From positions 310,001 through 374,000 of the forward strand of contig NC_015510.1 of NCBI RefSeq assembly GCF_000212735.1: a DNA stretch of 64,000 nucleotides, given 5' to 3'. This stretch comes from Haliscomenobacter hydrossis DSM 1100. GTDB lineage: Bacteria > Bacteroidota > Bacteroidia > Chitinophagales > Saprospiraceae. The position numbers were made by a program, and so were the translations under genes. Below, in pieces: positions 17,380 through 26,504 of the stretch. The notes beneath the pieces were generated by a model, which was not told the DNA's origin, did not search any database, and was given only the letters and a program-made list of their open reading frames with translations. Numbering within the stretch: the stretch's first letter is position 1; each line of letters begins with the position of its first letter.

Positions 17380-18957
17380 ATGAAAAGCATCTTTACCGTC
17401 ATCCTACTCAGTATAATCTTGTTCAGCAGTTGCGAGAATAATCCTCCGGCTGCCAAGGACAAAACGGGCTCCCAATACACCGAACAACACCGGCCCAGCT
17501 TCCACTTTTCACCCGAAAGCAAGTGGATGAACGACCCCAACGGGATGGTGTACTACGATGGAGAATACCACCTGTTTTACCAGTATTATCCGGATAGTAC
17601 GGTTTGGGGACCGATGCACTGGGGGCATGCGGTCAGCAAAAATTTATTGACCTGGGAACACCTGCCCATTGCCTTATTTCCGGACGAAAATGGCTGGATT
17701 TTCTCCGGCAGTGCCGTAGTCGATTGGAACAACACCAGTGGCCTGGGTAAAAACGGCAAGCCACCTCTGGTGGCCATTTTTACCAGCCACAGTTCCCCAG
17801 GAGAAAAAGCGGGCCGCAACGATTTTCAAACCCAAAGCATTGCCTACAGCCTCGACAATGGCCGCAAGTGGACCAAATACCCGGGTAATCCCGTGTTAAA
17901 AAGCCCCGGTATCCGTGATTTTCGCGATCCCAAAGTCAGTTGGCATGAAGCCTCCCAACAATGGATCATGACCCTCGCCGTACAAGACCATATCTCTTTT
18001 TACGCTTCGCCCGACTTAAAAACCTGGTCTCACCAAAGCGATTTTGGCAAAGCAAGTGGCGCACATGGCGGCGTATGGGAATGCCCCGACCTGTTCCAGC
18101 TGCAAGTACCGGGCAGCAAAGAAACGAAGTGGGTCTTGCTGGTGAGCATCAACCCAGGTGGCCCCAATGGTGGCTCGGCTACCCAGTACTTTGTGGGCAG
18201 TTTTGATGGCAAAACCTTCCGCAGCGACAACAGCCCGGAAACAACCCTATGGATGGATTATGGCCGCGACAACTATGCAGGGGTAACCTGGTCGGATATT
18301 CCCAAAGCCGATGGCCGCCGTTTGTTGATGGGCTGGATGAGCAACTGGCAATACGCCACGGTGGTGCCTACCGAAAAATGGCGCAGCGCTACAACCATTC
18401 CGCGTGAGCTTACTTTGAAAAATACCTCTGCTGGACTTCGGTTGATTTCCAGTCCCGTGGTAGAGCTGGAAAAATTGCGCGGCAAAAGCAGCAAAATTGA
18501 CGCGCAAAAGGTAGCAGGCATAGTTGACCTGAGCGCCAAACTGGGTTTTCCTGCCGCCCAAATGGAAGCAATTCTTGAACTGGAATTGCCCAACGACTCC
18601 TCCGCAGACCTGGGCATCGAAGTATCCAATAGCAAAGGAGAACGCTACCGGGTAGGCTACAATGCCGCCACAAAGCAGTTTTACAGCGACCGCACCCAAG
18701 CGGGTAAAACGGCTTTCTCCAACGTTTTTGCGGAAAAAATTCACGTGGCACCCCGGCTGGCCAGTGGCAACATCGTCCGCTTACACATCTACTTTGACCG
18801 CGCCTCGGCAGAGTTGTTTGGCGATGATGGGGCTACCGTAATGACCGATATTTTGTTCCCGAACGAGGATTATACACAGGTGAAAGTCTATGCGGAGAAT
18901 GGAACAGCGCAGTTGAAAAGTGGGGTGTTTTATGTGGTGAAGTCGATTTGGGAGTGA
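17380..18957 (+). CDS. GH32 fructan-hydrolysing lipoprotein (levanase/inulinase/invertase type)
   Basis: 525 aa. A lipoprotein signal peptide ends in LFSSC (Cys18). The five-bladed propeller motifs of GH32 are clear: WMNDPNGM with the nucleophile Asp52, FRDPKV with the stabilising Asp, and WECPDLF with the acid/base Glu. The C-terminal beta-sandwich (about 350-525) includes the SAELFGDDGATVMTD segment typical of the family. Exo- or endo-action and beta-2,1 versus beta-2,6 preference cannot be told. The ATG at 17380 is used because the lipobox signal starts there; taccttgc at 17355-17362 is a near match to the -7 promoter box. No susC/susD pair is adjacent. Confidence 0.93.
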   Translation: MKSIFTVILLSIILFSSCENNPPAAKDKTGSQYTEQHRPSFHFSPESKWMNDPNGMVYYDGEYHLFYQYYPDSTVWGPMHWGHAVSKNLLTWEHLPIALFPDENGWIFSGSAVVDWNNTSGLGKNGKPPLVAIFTSHSSPGEKAGRNDFQTQSIAYSLDNGRKWTKYPGNPVLKSPGIRDFRDPKVSWHEASQQWIMTLAVQDHISFYASPDLKTWSHQSDFGKASGAHGGVWECPDLFQLQVPGSKETKWVLLVSINPGGPNGGSATQYFVGSFDGKTFRSDNSPETTLWMDYGRDNYAGVTWSDIPKADGRRLLMGWMSNWQYATVVPTEKWRSATTIPRELTLKNTSAGLRLISSPVVELEKLRGKSSKIDAQKVAGIVDLSAKLGFPAAQMEAILELELPNDSSADLGIEVSNSKGERYRVGYNAATKQFYSDRTQAGKTAFSNVFAEKIHVAPRLASGNIVRLHIYFDRASAELFGDDGATVMTDILFPNEDYTQVKVYAENGTAQLKSGVFYVVKSIWE

Positions 18958-19276
18958 GGGAAAGTGGGTGCAAGTTTCCAGATTTTACCAATATCCGCAC
19001 GTCTCTGAGGTGCCAGCAGTGAACTAATGTTCGACTAGCTTGGTTTTTTACTTTACTGACAAACAATTATTTGTGATTTTTTTGACATTGTGAGTGCCCG
19101 TGCGTCTGGAGACGTTGAACCAGCGGTAAAGGGCGAAGACTTGGACTAGCGGGGATTAGGAAGTTCGTTTTTTAATTGATATATTTGCACTTCATTTGTA
19201 ATTTTGTCGCAATGCTTATTATTTGCTTAAGAGTATTTTTCTGTAAAAGTATTCTTCTATTATAAAAATTAAAACA
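18958..19276. other. AT-rich intergenic stretch before the split lipoprotein gene
   Basis: No gene is seen. Two degenerate copies of a motif (gtctctgaggtgccagcagtg... near 19001 and gtctggagacgttgaacca... near 19102, the latter ending in actagcgggga) resemble text at about 21568-21636 on the other side of the lipoprotein gene. tatatttg at 19180-19187 is a plausible -7 promoter box, with TTA about 21 bp upstream. Confidence 0.45.
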
Positions 19277-19490
19277 ATGAAGCTTAGAATAATTAACATA
19301 TTTCTTTTAGGGTGTATTTTTTACTCTTGTTCCACCAAGCAAAGCAATGAAACGAATCAAAAAAACGTCTCTACAAAAACTGGAATCGTTAAAATTTCAT
19401 ATACACTTGATTCTATTAATAGAGACTTGAAAGAATATTCGAATGACGTATTCTTTTTATCTTTTTATAGAGGAATGTGTAAAAGACAAG

Positions 19491-20847
19491 GGGTGCGGCT
19501 CTAGTTTGATGTAGAGAAAGAATAAAAATAGTATTTTGTGATCCAAGAACAAAAGGCTGATGGAAAAGTCATACAAAATAGAATCAGACGGGAGTATAAG
19601 CATCACCTTCAATTTTAAACCAGAAGGGAGCATGCTGGAGCAAGAAGAGCAGATAGCGGCGGCGTTATCAGAGGCGGGTCGTCTAGCGAGCGAACTATCG
19701 CTGAAAAGCTTCGATACGGGAGGAGAAAGCATTATCGTAAACAACGAAAAGCTGAGTAGTCGGGGTGAGGAAAAAAAAACTACGAAACCGCCTGGGGTCG
19801 AGTAAGCATTAGTCGCCATGTTTACCAGCGGAGTCGGGGAGGAAAAATATACGTTCCATTAGAAGTAGGGGCAAGGGTAGTTGGCGGAAATTGCACGCCG
19901 TATCTGAGTAAAATGGTGAGTTGGAAATACGCTCAATTAGCCGCATCGCGGGTCTGCGAGGACATGGCAATGCACCATCATCGAAGCATTAGTCGGAAAT
20001 TGGTACAAAAAATAGGGAGTGAGGTAGGTCTGATCGCCTGGGACAAAGAGATGGAGTGGTCATATGATTTACCTGAGCTAAAAGAGGTAGTAAAGTGTGT
20101 GGCGATCAGCCGAGATGGGACGACGACACCGATTATTGGTCAGGGGTATCGAGAAACGATGTGCGGCACGATTAGTTTGTACAACAAAACTGGAGATCGC
20201 CTTCATACCATTTATAAAGCGTGTGCCCCCGAAAAGGGTAAAGAAGGCTTTGATCGGGTCATGAACAAAGAGGTAGAGGAAATTAAAGCCTTATTCCCAT
20301 CAGCCAAGTATGTTGGCTTGGCCGATGGAGCAGCCAATAACTGGACTTACCTCAATGGATGCACAACTGAGCAGGTTCTGGATTTTTACCATGCCACTGA
20401 GCACCTCAGCGAGGTGAGTGTGGCGATGGAACCAAACGAGGAACGACGTAAGAAGTGGCTGGATGAAGCCTGTCATGACTTGAAACACCGACCTAAAGCT
20501 GCGGTTTTTTTATTCAGAGAGCTCCAAGCCAAACAAAAAGAATATGGTGAGCATCCGCCGCAGGTATTATTGGACAACCTCACCTACTTGAGTAACAACC
20601 TTAAACGAATGGACTACTGCCGATTCCTCAAAAACGGCTTCCCGATTGGATCAGGAGTTACTGAGGCAGCCTGCAAAGTCCTGGCCAAACAACGCTTGAG
20701 CGGTTCAGGTATGCGATGGCATCTCCATAAAGTACAAGATATGCTGTTGATTAGAGAACTCGTCTGTACAAGGGGGCGCTGGGAACAGTTCTGGGCCTTT
20801 TACGATCAAATTAGAGCCTAATTGTACATCAAATTAGAGCCGCACCC
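19491..20847 (+). mobile_element. ISKra4-family insertion sequence, complete
   Basis: 1357 bp. Terminal inverted repeats begin gggtgcggctctagtttgat (19491) and, at the right end, the complement of tacatcaaattagagccgca followed by ccc (ending 20847), with one mismatch over 23 bp. It is flanked by a perfect 8-bp direct repeat, aagacaag (19483-19490 and 20848-20855). It carries one transposase in two overlapping frames. Only one copy is present in the window. Confidence 0.92.
19560..20821 (+). CDS. ISKra4-type transposase, two frames joined by a probable -1 frameshift
   Basis: Frame 1 runs from the ATG at 19560 to a stop at 19803-19805. The second frame continues the protein from the A-run at 19771-19779: a -1 shift on the slippery heptamer A AAA AAA (19772-19778) fuses KK to NYETAWGRVSISRHVYQ. 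The fusion would be about 420 aa. The second part contains the DDE-like catalytic core (AISRDGTTTP, YVGLADGAANNW, DFYHATEHLSE) and the signature GFPIGSGVTEAACK followed by LSGSGMRW, characteristic of ISKra4. Some groups of this family are thought to use programmed frameshifting, so the split need not mean inactivity; a plain frameshift mutation is the alternative. Confidence 0.85.
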
Positions 20848-21676
20848 AAGACAAGTTGAATTAGCGATAAAATACTATGTAAGCGTAGAGAAATTATTTA
20901 AAGGGTATCGCAACGATTCTCTTTTATTTGTTGATACAAGTAATGTTTATTTCTTATACGAATTACAGATAAATGGAAGATGGGACTTCTTTTGGGCCAA
21001 TGTCAATTTTGTTTATGATGATAAAGATAACTTAAACTCCATTACAATTCTTCCTCAAATTAAATGCGATTACGAACGAGAAAAAAATGAAAAGATTTAC
21101 CCTGGAATCTCCGCATTGTGGGCAATAGAAGATTGCAAAAAGTATTACAAATCTGTATGCCATTCTTTTTTAGCAACTTACGAAGAAAGATATGGTAAAT
21201 TTCAACAAACCCAAAATGATACCAGAGCAGATAATATAAGCGTCTATGCTCGTTATCTCAAGAAAGTAGGGAATAAAAGAATGGAAATAATATTTAGAAG
21301 GTATCTGATTCAATTTCCTCATGAAACGATAGAGCCATATATTCTCTACAATACAGTAAAAGGTCATGAATCAGATGTACTTGAGCTACAAAAAGAACAA
21401 TTAAAATTAGAAGAAAATAATTCTAAAGCTCAGGATTCCTTAATTAGTATCAATCCAGACATTTAGCCTTAATCTGAAATAGTCACAGCTTAATCTGGCT
21501 TTTGGGCATATACTGAATCTTATCTACTCCCAAATATACAAATCTTTCCCTATCTTACCCTCAAATCTAGAGACCTTGAATCAGCGTTGTGCCTCTAAAT
21601 TTGGTGGACAGTGAACTAGCGGGGAAAAGTAAAACATGTTTCTTTCTTGCTGTGTGGGCATAAAAAATTGCGAAAA

Positions 21677-22708
21677 CTATTCTTCATCTTCGGCTCCCTT
21701 CTTTTTAAGATATTCCCCAGCCAAATAATTCCATTTAGAAACAGCCATTGATTTGTCATTATGTTTGAGCATTGAAATTTTATGCAAATATATTGAAATG
21801 AGTTCAGCGTTTTCTTCCATCAATTTTCTAAAATAGCTAATGGTAGAATCTCCAAATATTTTTACTCCGATCAACTCAGAAAAGGTTAGCATAGCTTCAC
21901 CTATTTTTTTTCTATCTAAGGTGAAATCATAGCCTCTTCCTTTTAAATCTTGATTAACATAATCTATTATTGTGATGACAATCCAAGCAATTCTTATACA
22001 AGGATGCGGATGCGTACTTTTTGTGGTATAGATTTCAGGTTCGTTTTTATAAGATTGGAATGAAAGAAAATAGAGTAAAAGAGAACTACATAAGACTACG
22101 ATTAAATTTTGCATGATGCTCTCATTTAAATTATCGCCAAATGTGTCTTCCGCATGATCAACTACATGTGCTACTACATTAATAGCACTAAATTCATCTG
22201 CATCTATTTCTAACAAATGTCTTGTAATAAAAAATTGTGAGTCATGATCTGCATCTTCATAAATTGAGAGAGTTAAATAGTCAGATTTTTGAATTAGATG
22301 AGCCATTTCGTGATAAAATGAAAAATGTATAGCTCCATGATGCATGAGTACATGAATTGGAACGTCAAGAAAACTTTCTAACTCCTGATATTCCTTCAAA
22401 CTTTCCTCATTAATTAATTCTTTGTTCATTAAAAAAACATCAATTAAATGCTTAATTGCACCCATATTAATGCTAATAATGAAATAGTCTTGTATTTTTG
22501 CTGCCCTAGCATTTATTCCAAATTGATTTTTAATATATATAACACAGGGGTGAATGTCATATTTAGTTGAATTAATCAAGAGATTTTTTTGATAAAAATC
22601 TAATATGTCTTTAAATTCTTCGTAAAAAGGTGATCCAGAAAAGTCAAAAACATCATCACTTGGGATGATTTTCTTGGCTATTAGTTCGTTCAGTATTTCA
22701 TTATTCAT
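21677..22708 (-). CDS. Putative zinc metallopeptidase (HExxH) of unknown family
   Basis: 343 aa, without an obvious signal peptide. The motif FYHEMAHLI gives His133, Glu134 and His137, and LEIDADEFSA (Glu167, 30 residues later) supplies the third ligand in the gluzincin manner. The layout recalls small cytoplasmic peptidases such as the U49/Lit-type or ImmA-like groups, some of which act in phage exclusion, but I cannot assign the family. The gene is strongly AT-rich and lies next to the IS-split lipoprotein, in a likely acquired island. The ATG at 22708 is the first in frame. It has no co-directional neighbour within 400 bp. Confidence 0.7.
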   Translation of the reverse strand: MNNEILNELIAKKIIPSDDVFDFSGSPFYEEFKDILDFYQKNLLINSTKYDIHPCVIYIKNQFGINARAAKIQDYFIISINMGAIKHLIDVFLMNKELINEESLKEYQELESFLDVPIHVLMHHGAIHFSFYHEMAHLIQKSDYLTLSIYEDADHDSQFFITRHLLEIDADEFSAINVVAHVVDHAEDTFGDNLNESIMQNLIVVLCSSLLLYFLSFQSYKNEPEIYTTKSTHPHPCIRIAWIVITIIDYVNQDLKGRGYDFTLDRKKIGEAMLTFSELIGVKIFGDSTISYFRKLMEENAELISIYLHKISMLKHNDKSMAVSKWNYLAGEYLKKKGAEDEE

Positions 22709-23090
22709 AATGTTTCAATTTCCTTGTAAACAATGTCAATCATGTTTGGTGAACATAAATCTCATACCCCTCACCCCTTCACAACTTACCCTGCGACTAA
22801 TAAACCCCAGTCCCTCTGTATCACTTTCCAAATACACTCTCCCGTTCAACTTGGTCAGTTTCTGAATCCCCCAACCGTTTTCTACGGCGACCAGTACCTA
22901 ACCCCCGATTCTTGGGCTAGTGTCTCGATCAACCAAGAAGAGGTTTCTTTCCGGCGTGTAAGCCACTTTCGCGGGCCACTACAACATAGATACGATTATT
23001 TTCGATTTTGGTTACACACACCAACTATAAAAGCACAGCAAATCCTTACAAAAAGGATAAAAAACAAAAGACGCGCCACGAAATCCCAAT
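22709..23090. other. Intergenic stretch without a convincing gene
   Basis: A 119-aa plus-strand frame (22733-23092) is Pro/Ser-rich with no recognisable pattern. A minus-strand stretch (about 22790-22890) reads NGWGIQKLTKLNGRVYLESD, vaguely like the end of a histidine-kinase ATPase domain, but it is interrupted by stops; at best it is a remnant. Confidence 0.35.
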
Positions 23091-23133
23091 AAAAAAGCCT
23101 TGCGTTATAGTTCGGCGAATAAAACAAGGCTTT
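23091..23133 (-). terminator. Intrinsic terminator of tRNA-Arg
   Basis: On the minus strand, aaagccttg (23125-23133) pairs with caaggcttt (23094-23102) and is followed by a T-run, 16 bp beyond the tRNA 3' end. Confidence 0.85.
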
Positions 23134-23148
23134 AATTCAATCCATTTG

Positions 23149-23220
23149 TGGTCCCAACAGGAATCGAACCTGTATCTAGAGTTTAGGAAACTCCTATTCT
23201 ATCCGTTGAACTATGAGACC
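23149..23220 (-). tRNA. tRNA-Arg (anticodon CCT)
   Basis: 72 nt. The acceptor stem ggtctca pairs with tgggacc (one G-T), the T-arm is acaggttcgattcctgt, and the anticodon stem ggagt/actct encloses the loop ttcctaa, giving anticodon CCU for AGG codons. CCA is not encoded. A terminator follows. Confidence 0.95.
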
Positions 23221-23265
23221 ATATCCCCCCGCGGCGTATCACCGCTGCCTCGACAAAAGTAAAAA

Positions 23266-23410
23266 ATAGTTGAAGAGTTGAAAGGTTGAAGAGTTGAAAA
23301 GTTGTCGGTAGCACAATATTTGATCATTAAGTTCAACTTTTGGATCAGTGCTACAAATCTCGCGCTACCCACAACTTTTCAACCTTTCAACTCTTCAACT
23401 CTTCAACTAT
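23266..23410. repeat. Word-repeat inverted repeat ('gttgaa' family) at the stop codon of the DUF4159 gene
   Basis: Left arm 23266-23305 (atagttgaagagttgaaagg...) and right arm 23371-23410 (...caactcttcaactat) are near-perfect complements made of gttgaaga words. The TAG stop of the DUF4159 gene (23407-23409 on the minus strand) is the first triplet of the arm. Confidence 0.88.
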
Positions 23411-24060
23411 TGCTGAAACGCATACTGCACCAAATTTGCCCCCATCCGCAAAGCCTGGGTACGCGCCTCGGGGGTATCGTTGTGTACGTCCTGGTCTTCC
23501 CAGCCATCGCCGAGGTCACACTCGAAAGAGTAAAAACAAATCAGGCGACCTTGCCACATGAGGCCATACCCCCGGGGTGGTTTGTCATCGTGTTTGTGGA
23601 TTTTGGGCAGGCCACCGGGGAAATTGAACTTCTGCCGGTAGATTTCATGGCCAAAAGGCAGCTCCGTGAATTCCAGTTCTGGAAAGACCTTTTTCATGGC
23701 TACCCGCACAAAGGGGTCCATCCCGTAGTTGTCGTCGATGTGCAAAAAACCGCCCGCAATGAGGTATTGCCGCAAGTTTTGGGCCTCCATATCCGAAAAA
23801 ACCACGTTGCCGTGTCCGGTCATGTGCAGAAACGGGAAATTGAACAACTCAGGGCTACCCACTTCCACGGTGGCATAGTCCGGATCAAAAGCAGTGCCCA
23901 GGTTTTGATTGCAATACCGCGCCAGGTTGGGCAGGGCGGTGGGGTTGGCATACCAGTCGCCCCCGCCGTTGTACTTCAACAAAGCCAGTTTCATGCCCGC
24001 TGGCACTGGCGCAGGCTGCACAGGTGTCAAAAAATTCAGCAATAAGAATAAGAATAGCAT
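23407..24060 (-). CDS. DUF4159 domain secreted protein
   Basis: 217 aa. A hydrophobic N-terminus (MLFLFLLLNFLTPVQPAPVPA) is followed by MKLALLKYNGGGDWYANP and FLHMTGHGNVVFSD, then LRQYLIAGGFLHIDDNYG, the DUF4159 pattern in which a ThuA/glutamine-amidotransferase-like flavodoxin fold is expected. The biochemical role of the family is unknown; members often lie with MoxR/DUF58 or Bacteroidota envelope genes. The gene lies 92 bp downstream of rsmE on the same strand. A gttgaa-type hairpin starts at its stop codon. Confidence 0.8.
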   Translation of the reverse strand: MLFLFLLLNFLTPVQPAPVPAGMKLALLKYNGGGDWYANPTALPNLARYCNQNLGTAFDPDYATVEVGSPELFNFPFLHMTGHGNVVFSDMEAQNLRQYLIAGGFLHIDDNYGMDPFVRVAMKKVFPELEFTELPFGHEIYRQKFNFPGGLPKIHKHDDKPPRGYGLMWQGRLICFYSFECDLGDGWEDQDVHNDTPEARTQALRMGANLVQYAFQQ

Positions 24061-24089
24061 AGTGTTTTTTTTGTCTGGTTTAACAATTT

Positions 24090-24152
24090 CAATCCCTCAA
24101 ACCCCCGAACTTCGAACCCCCGAACCCTCGAACGTCGAACCCCCGAGCCCTC
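24090..24152 (-). repeat. Single arm of 'ggttcg' words immediately after rsmE
   Basis: Read on the minus strand, the sequence directly after the rsmE TGA is gagggctcgggggttcgacg, followed by more ggttcg/agttcg words up to about 24090. Unlike the copies at 38533 and 56395 no opposing arm is present, so this is a half-element. Confidence 0.7.
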
Positions 24153-24857
24153 TCACCCGTTCATCAATTCAATCGTATGCACCGCCACTACCCCAGCAGT
24201 TTCGGTCCGCAGTCGGCTTTGGCCCAAACTGACGGGTGCAAAATTGCATTGGGTAGCCAGCTCAATTTCTTCGGGAGCAAAATCTCCTTCGGGGCCGATC
24301 ACAATCATAACGCTTTGACCCCGCTGGTAAGTTTGTTGCAAGAGCGCCGCAGGTGGATCGGTAATCCAGGCAATGCATTTTTGCCCGGAAAAGTTCGCTT
24401 GTGCGGGTAAAAAAGTTTTTAAAGGCTGCAAGGGATTCAGGCGGGGCAAAAAAGTTTTGAGCGATTGTTTCATCGCCGAAAGGGTGATTTTTTCCAAACG
24501 ATCCTGCCGCACCTGGGTACGTTCTGAATGTCGGCATAATATAGGTGTAATTTCATCCACGCCAATTTCGGTTGCTTTTTCCAAAAACCACTCCAGGCGT
24601 TCGATATTTTTGGTGGGGGCTATGGCCACATGCAGGTGGTAGGGCTTGCGTTGGGTCTGCTGTTTTTGGGTGTTGATTTTGGCCCGGGCCAATTTTTTTC
24701 CCAGCTCCAGCAATTCCGCTTCGTACCAGTTGCCCTTGCCGTCTACCACGCTCAGGATTCGCCCGGGCGTGTAGCGTAAAACCTGCAAATGCCGGGTTTC
24801 TTCCTCGTCCAGCTCCAGCAAGCTGCCCACAATATTTGATGCGTAAAAGATGTTCAT
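24153..24857 (-). CDS. rsmE: 16S rRNA (uracil1498-N3)-methyltransferase
   Basis: 234 aa. An N-terminal PUA-like domain (MNIFYASNIVGSLLELDEEE, HLQVLRYTPGRIL) precedes a SPOUT methyltransferase domain with the SAM-binding knot segments IGPEGDFAPEEIELA and LGQSRLRTETAGVVAV. RsmE methylates U1498 of 16S rRNA in the assembled 30S subunit. The ATG at 24857 gives the standard RsmE N-terminus and length; an in-frame ATG at 25046 would overlap the divergent rseP gene. The neighbour downstream is a DUF4159 gene. Confidence 0.93.
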   Translation of the reverse strand: MNIFYASNIVGSLLELDEEETRHLQVLRYTPGRILSVVDGKGNWYEAELLELGKKLARAKINTQKQQTQRKPYHLHVAIAPTKNIERLEWFLEKATEIGVDEITPILCRHSERTQVRQDRLEKITLSAMKQSLKTFLPRLNPLQPLKTFLPAQANFSGQKCIAWITDPPAALLQQTYQRGQSVMIVIGPEGDFAPEEIELATQCNFAPVSLGQSRLRTETAGVVAVHTIELMNG

Positions 24858-24944
24858 AAGCAAATTAAAGGATAAATTCTGGCTTTTCGTCCAAATTCCT
24901 CCGGTCGAGTCAAGCGCTGCAGAATATTCGAGATTAAATTTTCT

Positions 24945-24952
24945 TACATTTG
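24945..24952 (+). promoter_or_regulatory. -7 promoter element upstream of rseP
   Basis: tacatttg fits TAnnTTTG, 67 bp before the rseP ATG. No TTG is found at the expected -33 position. Confidence 0.45.
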
Positions 24953-25019
24953 CCCGTGAGGCAACCAAAAGTTCCTCGGCAATGTTAAACAACTGCGAAA
25001 ATAAAATCAAAAAGGAATT

Positions 25020-26357
25020 ATGGGTTATTTGATTATGGCGGGTCAATTATTTTTGAGCCTGTCCATTTTGATTGTGTTGCATGAAATGGGGCACTTTTTC
25101 CCGGCCAGATGGTTCAAAACCCGGGTGGAGAAATTCTACCTCTTTTTCGATCCTTGGTTTTCCCTCTTCAAGATAAAAAAAGGTGAAACGGAATATGGCA
25201 TTGGTTGGTTGCCTTTGGGCGGCTACGTCAAAATTTCCGGGATGATCGACGAAAGTATGGACCGTGAGCAAATGGCCGGCCCACCCCAACCCTGGGAGTT
25301 TCGTTCCAAACCGGCCTGGCAACGCCTGATCATCATGCTGGGCGGCGTAACGGTCAATTTCATCCTCGGCTTCTTCCTGTATGGCATGGTGTTGTGGACC
25401 TGGGGGGAAGAATTTCTACCCACCCAAAACGTGAAATACGGAATAGCAGTCAGCAAACTGGGCGAAGATATGGGCCTCCGCGACGGCGACCAGGTATTGG
25501 CCGTCAATGGCCGTCAACTGACGGAGTTTGGCGACAATCAGGTTCGCCGTGAAATCGTGATCAACAACGCCAAAAGTCTGGAAATTGAACGCGATGGTCA
25601 AAAAATGACCTTGCCCATCGATCCCAAATTTGTGCAGGTGTTGTCGAGCTACGCCAGCAAAGACGAGGGTTTGTACGGCGTGCGGATGCCGTTCGTGATT
25701 GGCCGGATTGCCCCCAAAACGCCCGCAGCAGATGCCGACTTCAAACTCAAAGACCGCATTATCGGCGTAAATGGCCAGCCAACTGCATACTACCACGAGT
25801 TTTCCAAAATGGTCGTTCCGCTTAAAAACAAAGCGATCAAAGTGACCGTTCTCCGCAATCAAAAAGACACCGTGATTGTACCGGTTACCACCACGGCGGA
25901 AGGCAAAATCGGGGTTGCTTCTTACGAGCCTGCCTATTATTTCAAAATTGAACGCAAAGACTATACGCTCGGACAGGCCTTGCCCGCCGGAGTAGTGAAA
26001 GGGGTCGCCTTTTTGGGCGACCAGGTGAAAGCTTTTGGACAAATGTTCAAAGGCAAAATCAAAGCCTCCGAAAGTTTGGGCGGCTTTGCTTCGATTGCCA
26101 CCATGTTCGGTGATGTTTGGGATTGGGAACGTTTCTGGCGCATGACGGCAGTGCTTTCACTGATCCTGGCCTTCATGAACCTGCTGCCTATTCCGGCCCT
26201 TGATGGCGGTCACGTGATGTTCCTCTTGTACGAGATAATTTCTGGCCGCAAACCGAGTGATAAGTTTATGGAATACGCCACCATCGTAGGCTTCATCATC
26301 GTGATTGGTTTGGTGTTGTTTGCGAATGGACTGGATATTTTCAGAATATTTAAATAA
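25020..26357 (+). CDS. rseP: RseP-type site-2 intramembrane zinc protease
   Basis: 445 aa. The M50 zinc motif VLHEMGH (His21, Glu22, His25) lies in the first transmembrane helix and the third-ligand motif NLLPIPALDGGHV near residue 390. Two PDZ-like regions lie between (about 135-230 and 235-310). RseP cleaves transmembrane anti-sigma factors and signal-peptide remnants in the inner membrane. It is transcribed away from rsmE, and a word-repeat hairpin follows its TAA stop at once. Confidence 0.94.
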   Translation: MGYLIMAGQLFLSLSILIVLHEMGHFFPARWFKTRVEKFYLFFDPWFSLFKIKKGETEYGIGWLPLGGYVKISGMIDESMDREQMAGPPQPWEFRSKPAWQRLIIMLGGVTVNFILGFFLYGMVLWTWGEEFLPTQNVKYGIAVSKLGEDMGLRDGDQVLAVNGRQLTEFGDNQVRREIVINNAKSLEIERDGQKMTLPIDPKFVQVLSSYASKDEGLYGVRMPFVIGRIAPKTPAADADFKLKDRIIGVNGQPTAYYHEFSKMVVPLKNKAIKVTVLRNQKDTVIVPVTTTAEGKIGVASYEPAYYFKIERKDYTLGQALPAGVVKGVAFLGDQVKAFGQMFKGKIKASESLGGFASIATMFGDVWDWERFWRMTAVLSLILAFMNLLPIPALDGGHVMFLLYEIISGRKPSDKFMEYATIVGFIIVIGLVLFANGLDIFRIFK

Positions 26358-26358
26358 G

Positions 26359-26499
26359 GGTTGAGAAGGTTTAGGAAGTTGAGGAGGTTGAGGCTACCGC
26401 AAGAATGGGTTTGAGTGTGAGGTGTGCGTGTGAATGTGTGCCTGTCGCTCGCGGTAGCCTCAACCTCCTCAACTTCTCAACCTCCTCAACTTCTCAACT
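26359..26499. repeat. Word-repeat inverted repeat ('gttgag' family) between rseP and hscB
   Basis: Left arm 26359-26400 (ggttgagaaggtttaggaag...ggctaccgc) begins 1 bp after the rseP stop. Right arm 26451-26499 (gcggtagcctcaacctcctc...) ends 5 bp before the hscB ATG, so it probably forms part of the hscB leader. The loop is GT-rich. Confidence 0.88.
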
Positions 26500-26504
26500 T
26501 TCCT

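Larger units (their letters stand above)
19277..21466 (+). pseudogene. Lipoprotein gene disrupted by the ISKra4-type insertion
   Basis: The 5' part (19277-19490) encodes a lipoprotein signal ending in IFYSC (Cys17) and then NVSTKTGIVKISYTLDSI up to KRQ. The 3' part (20848-21466) continues VELAIKYYVSVEKLFKGY and ends at the TAG at 21464. Removing 19491-20847 and one copy of the 8-bp duplication aagacaag joins the two halves in frame (caa gtt gaa), restoring a protein of about 274 aa. The restored protein is Asn/Lys/Tyr-rich with no recognised domain. The gene is clearly AT-richer than the flanking housekeeping genes, suggesting acquisition. The insertion appears recent because both halves remain free of stops. 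Confidence 0.88.

Noticed and set aside
19102-21636. Integron attC sites flanking the lipoprotein gene
   Set aside because: The repeats lack paired GTTRRRY/RYYYAAC core sites and no integrase is present.
22733-23092. 119-codon plus-strand frame upstream of tRNA-Arg
   Set aside because: Pro/Ser-rich low-complexity product, no signal peptide or family pattern, no ribosome binding site.
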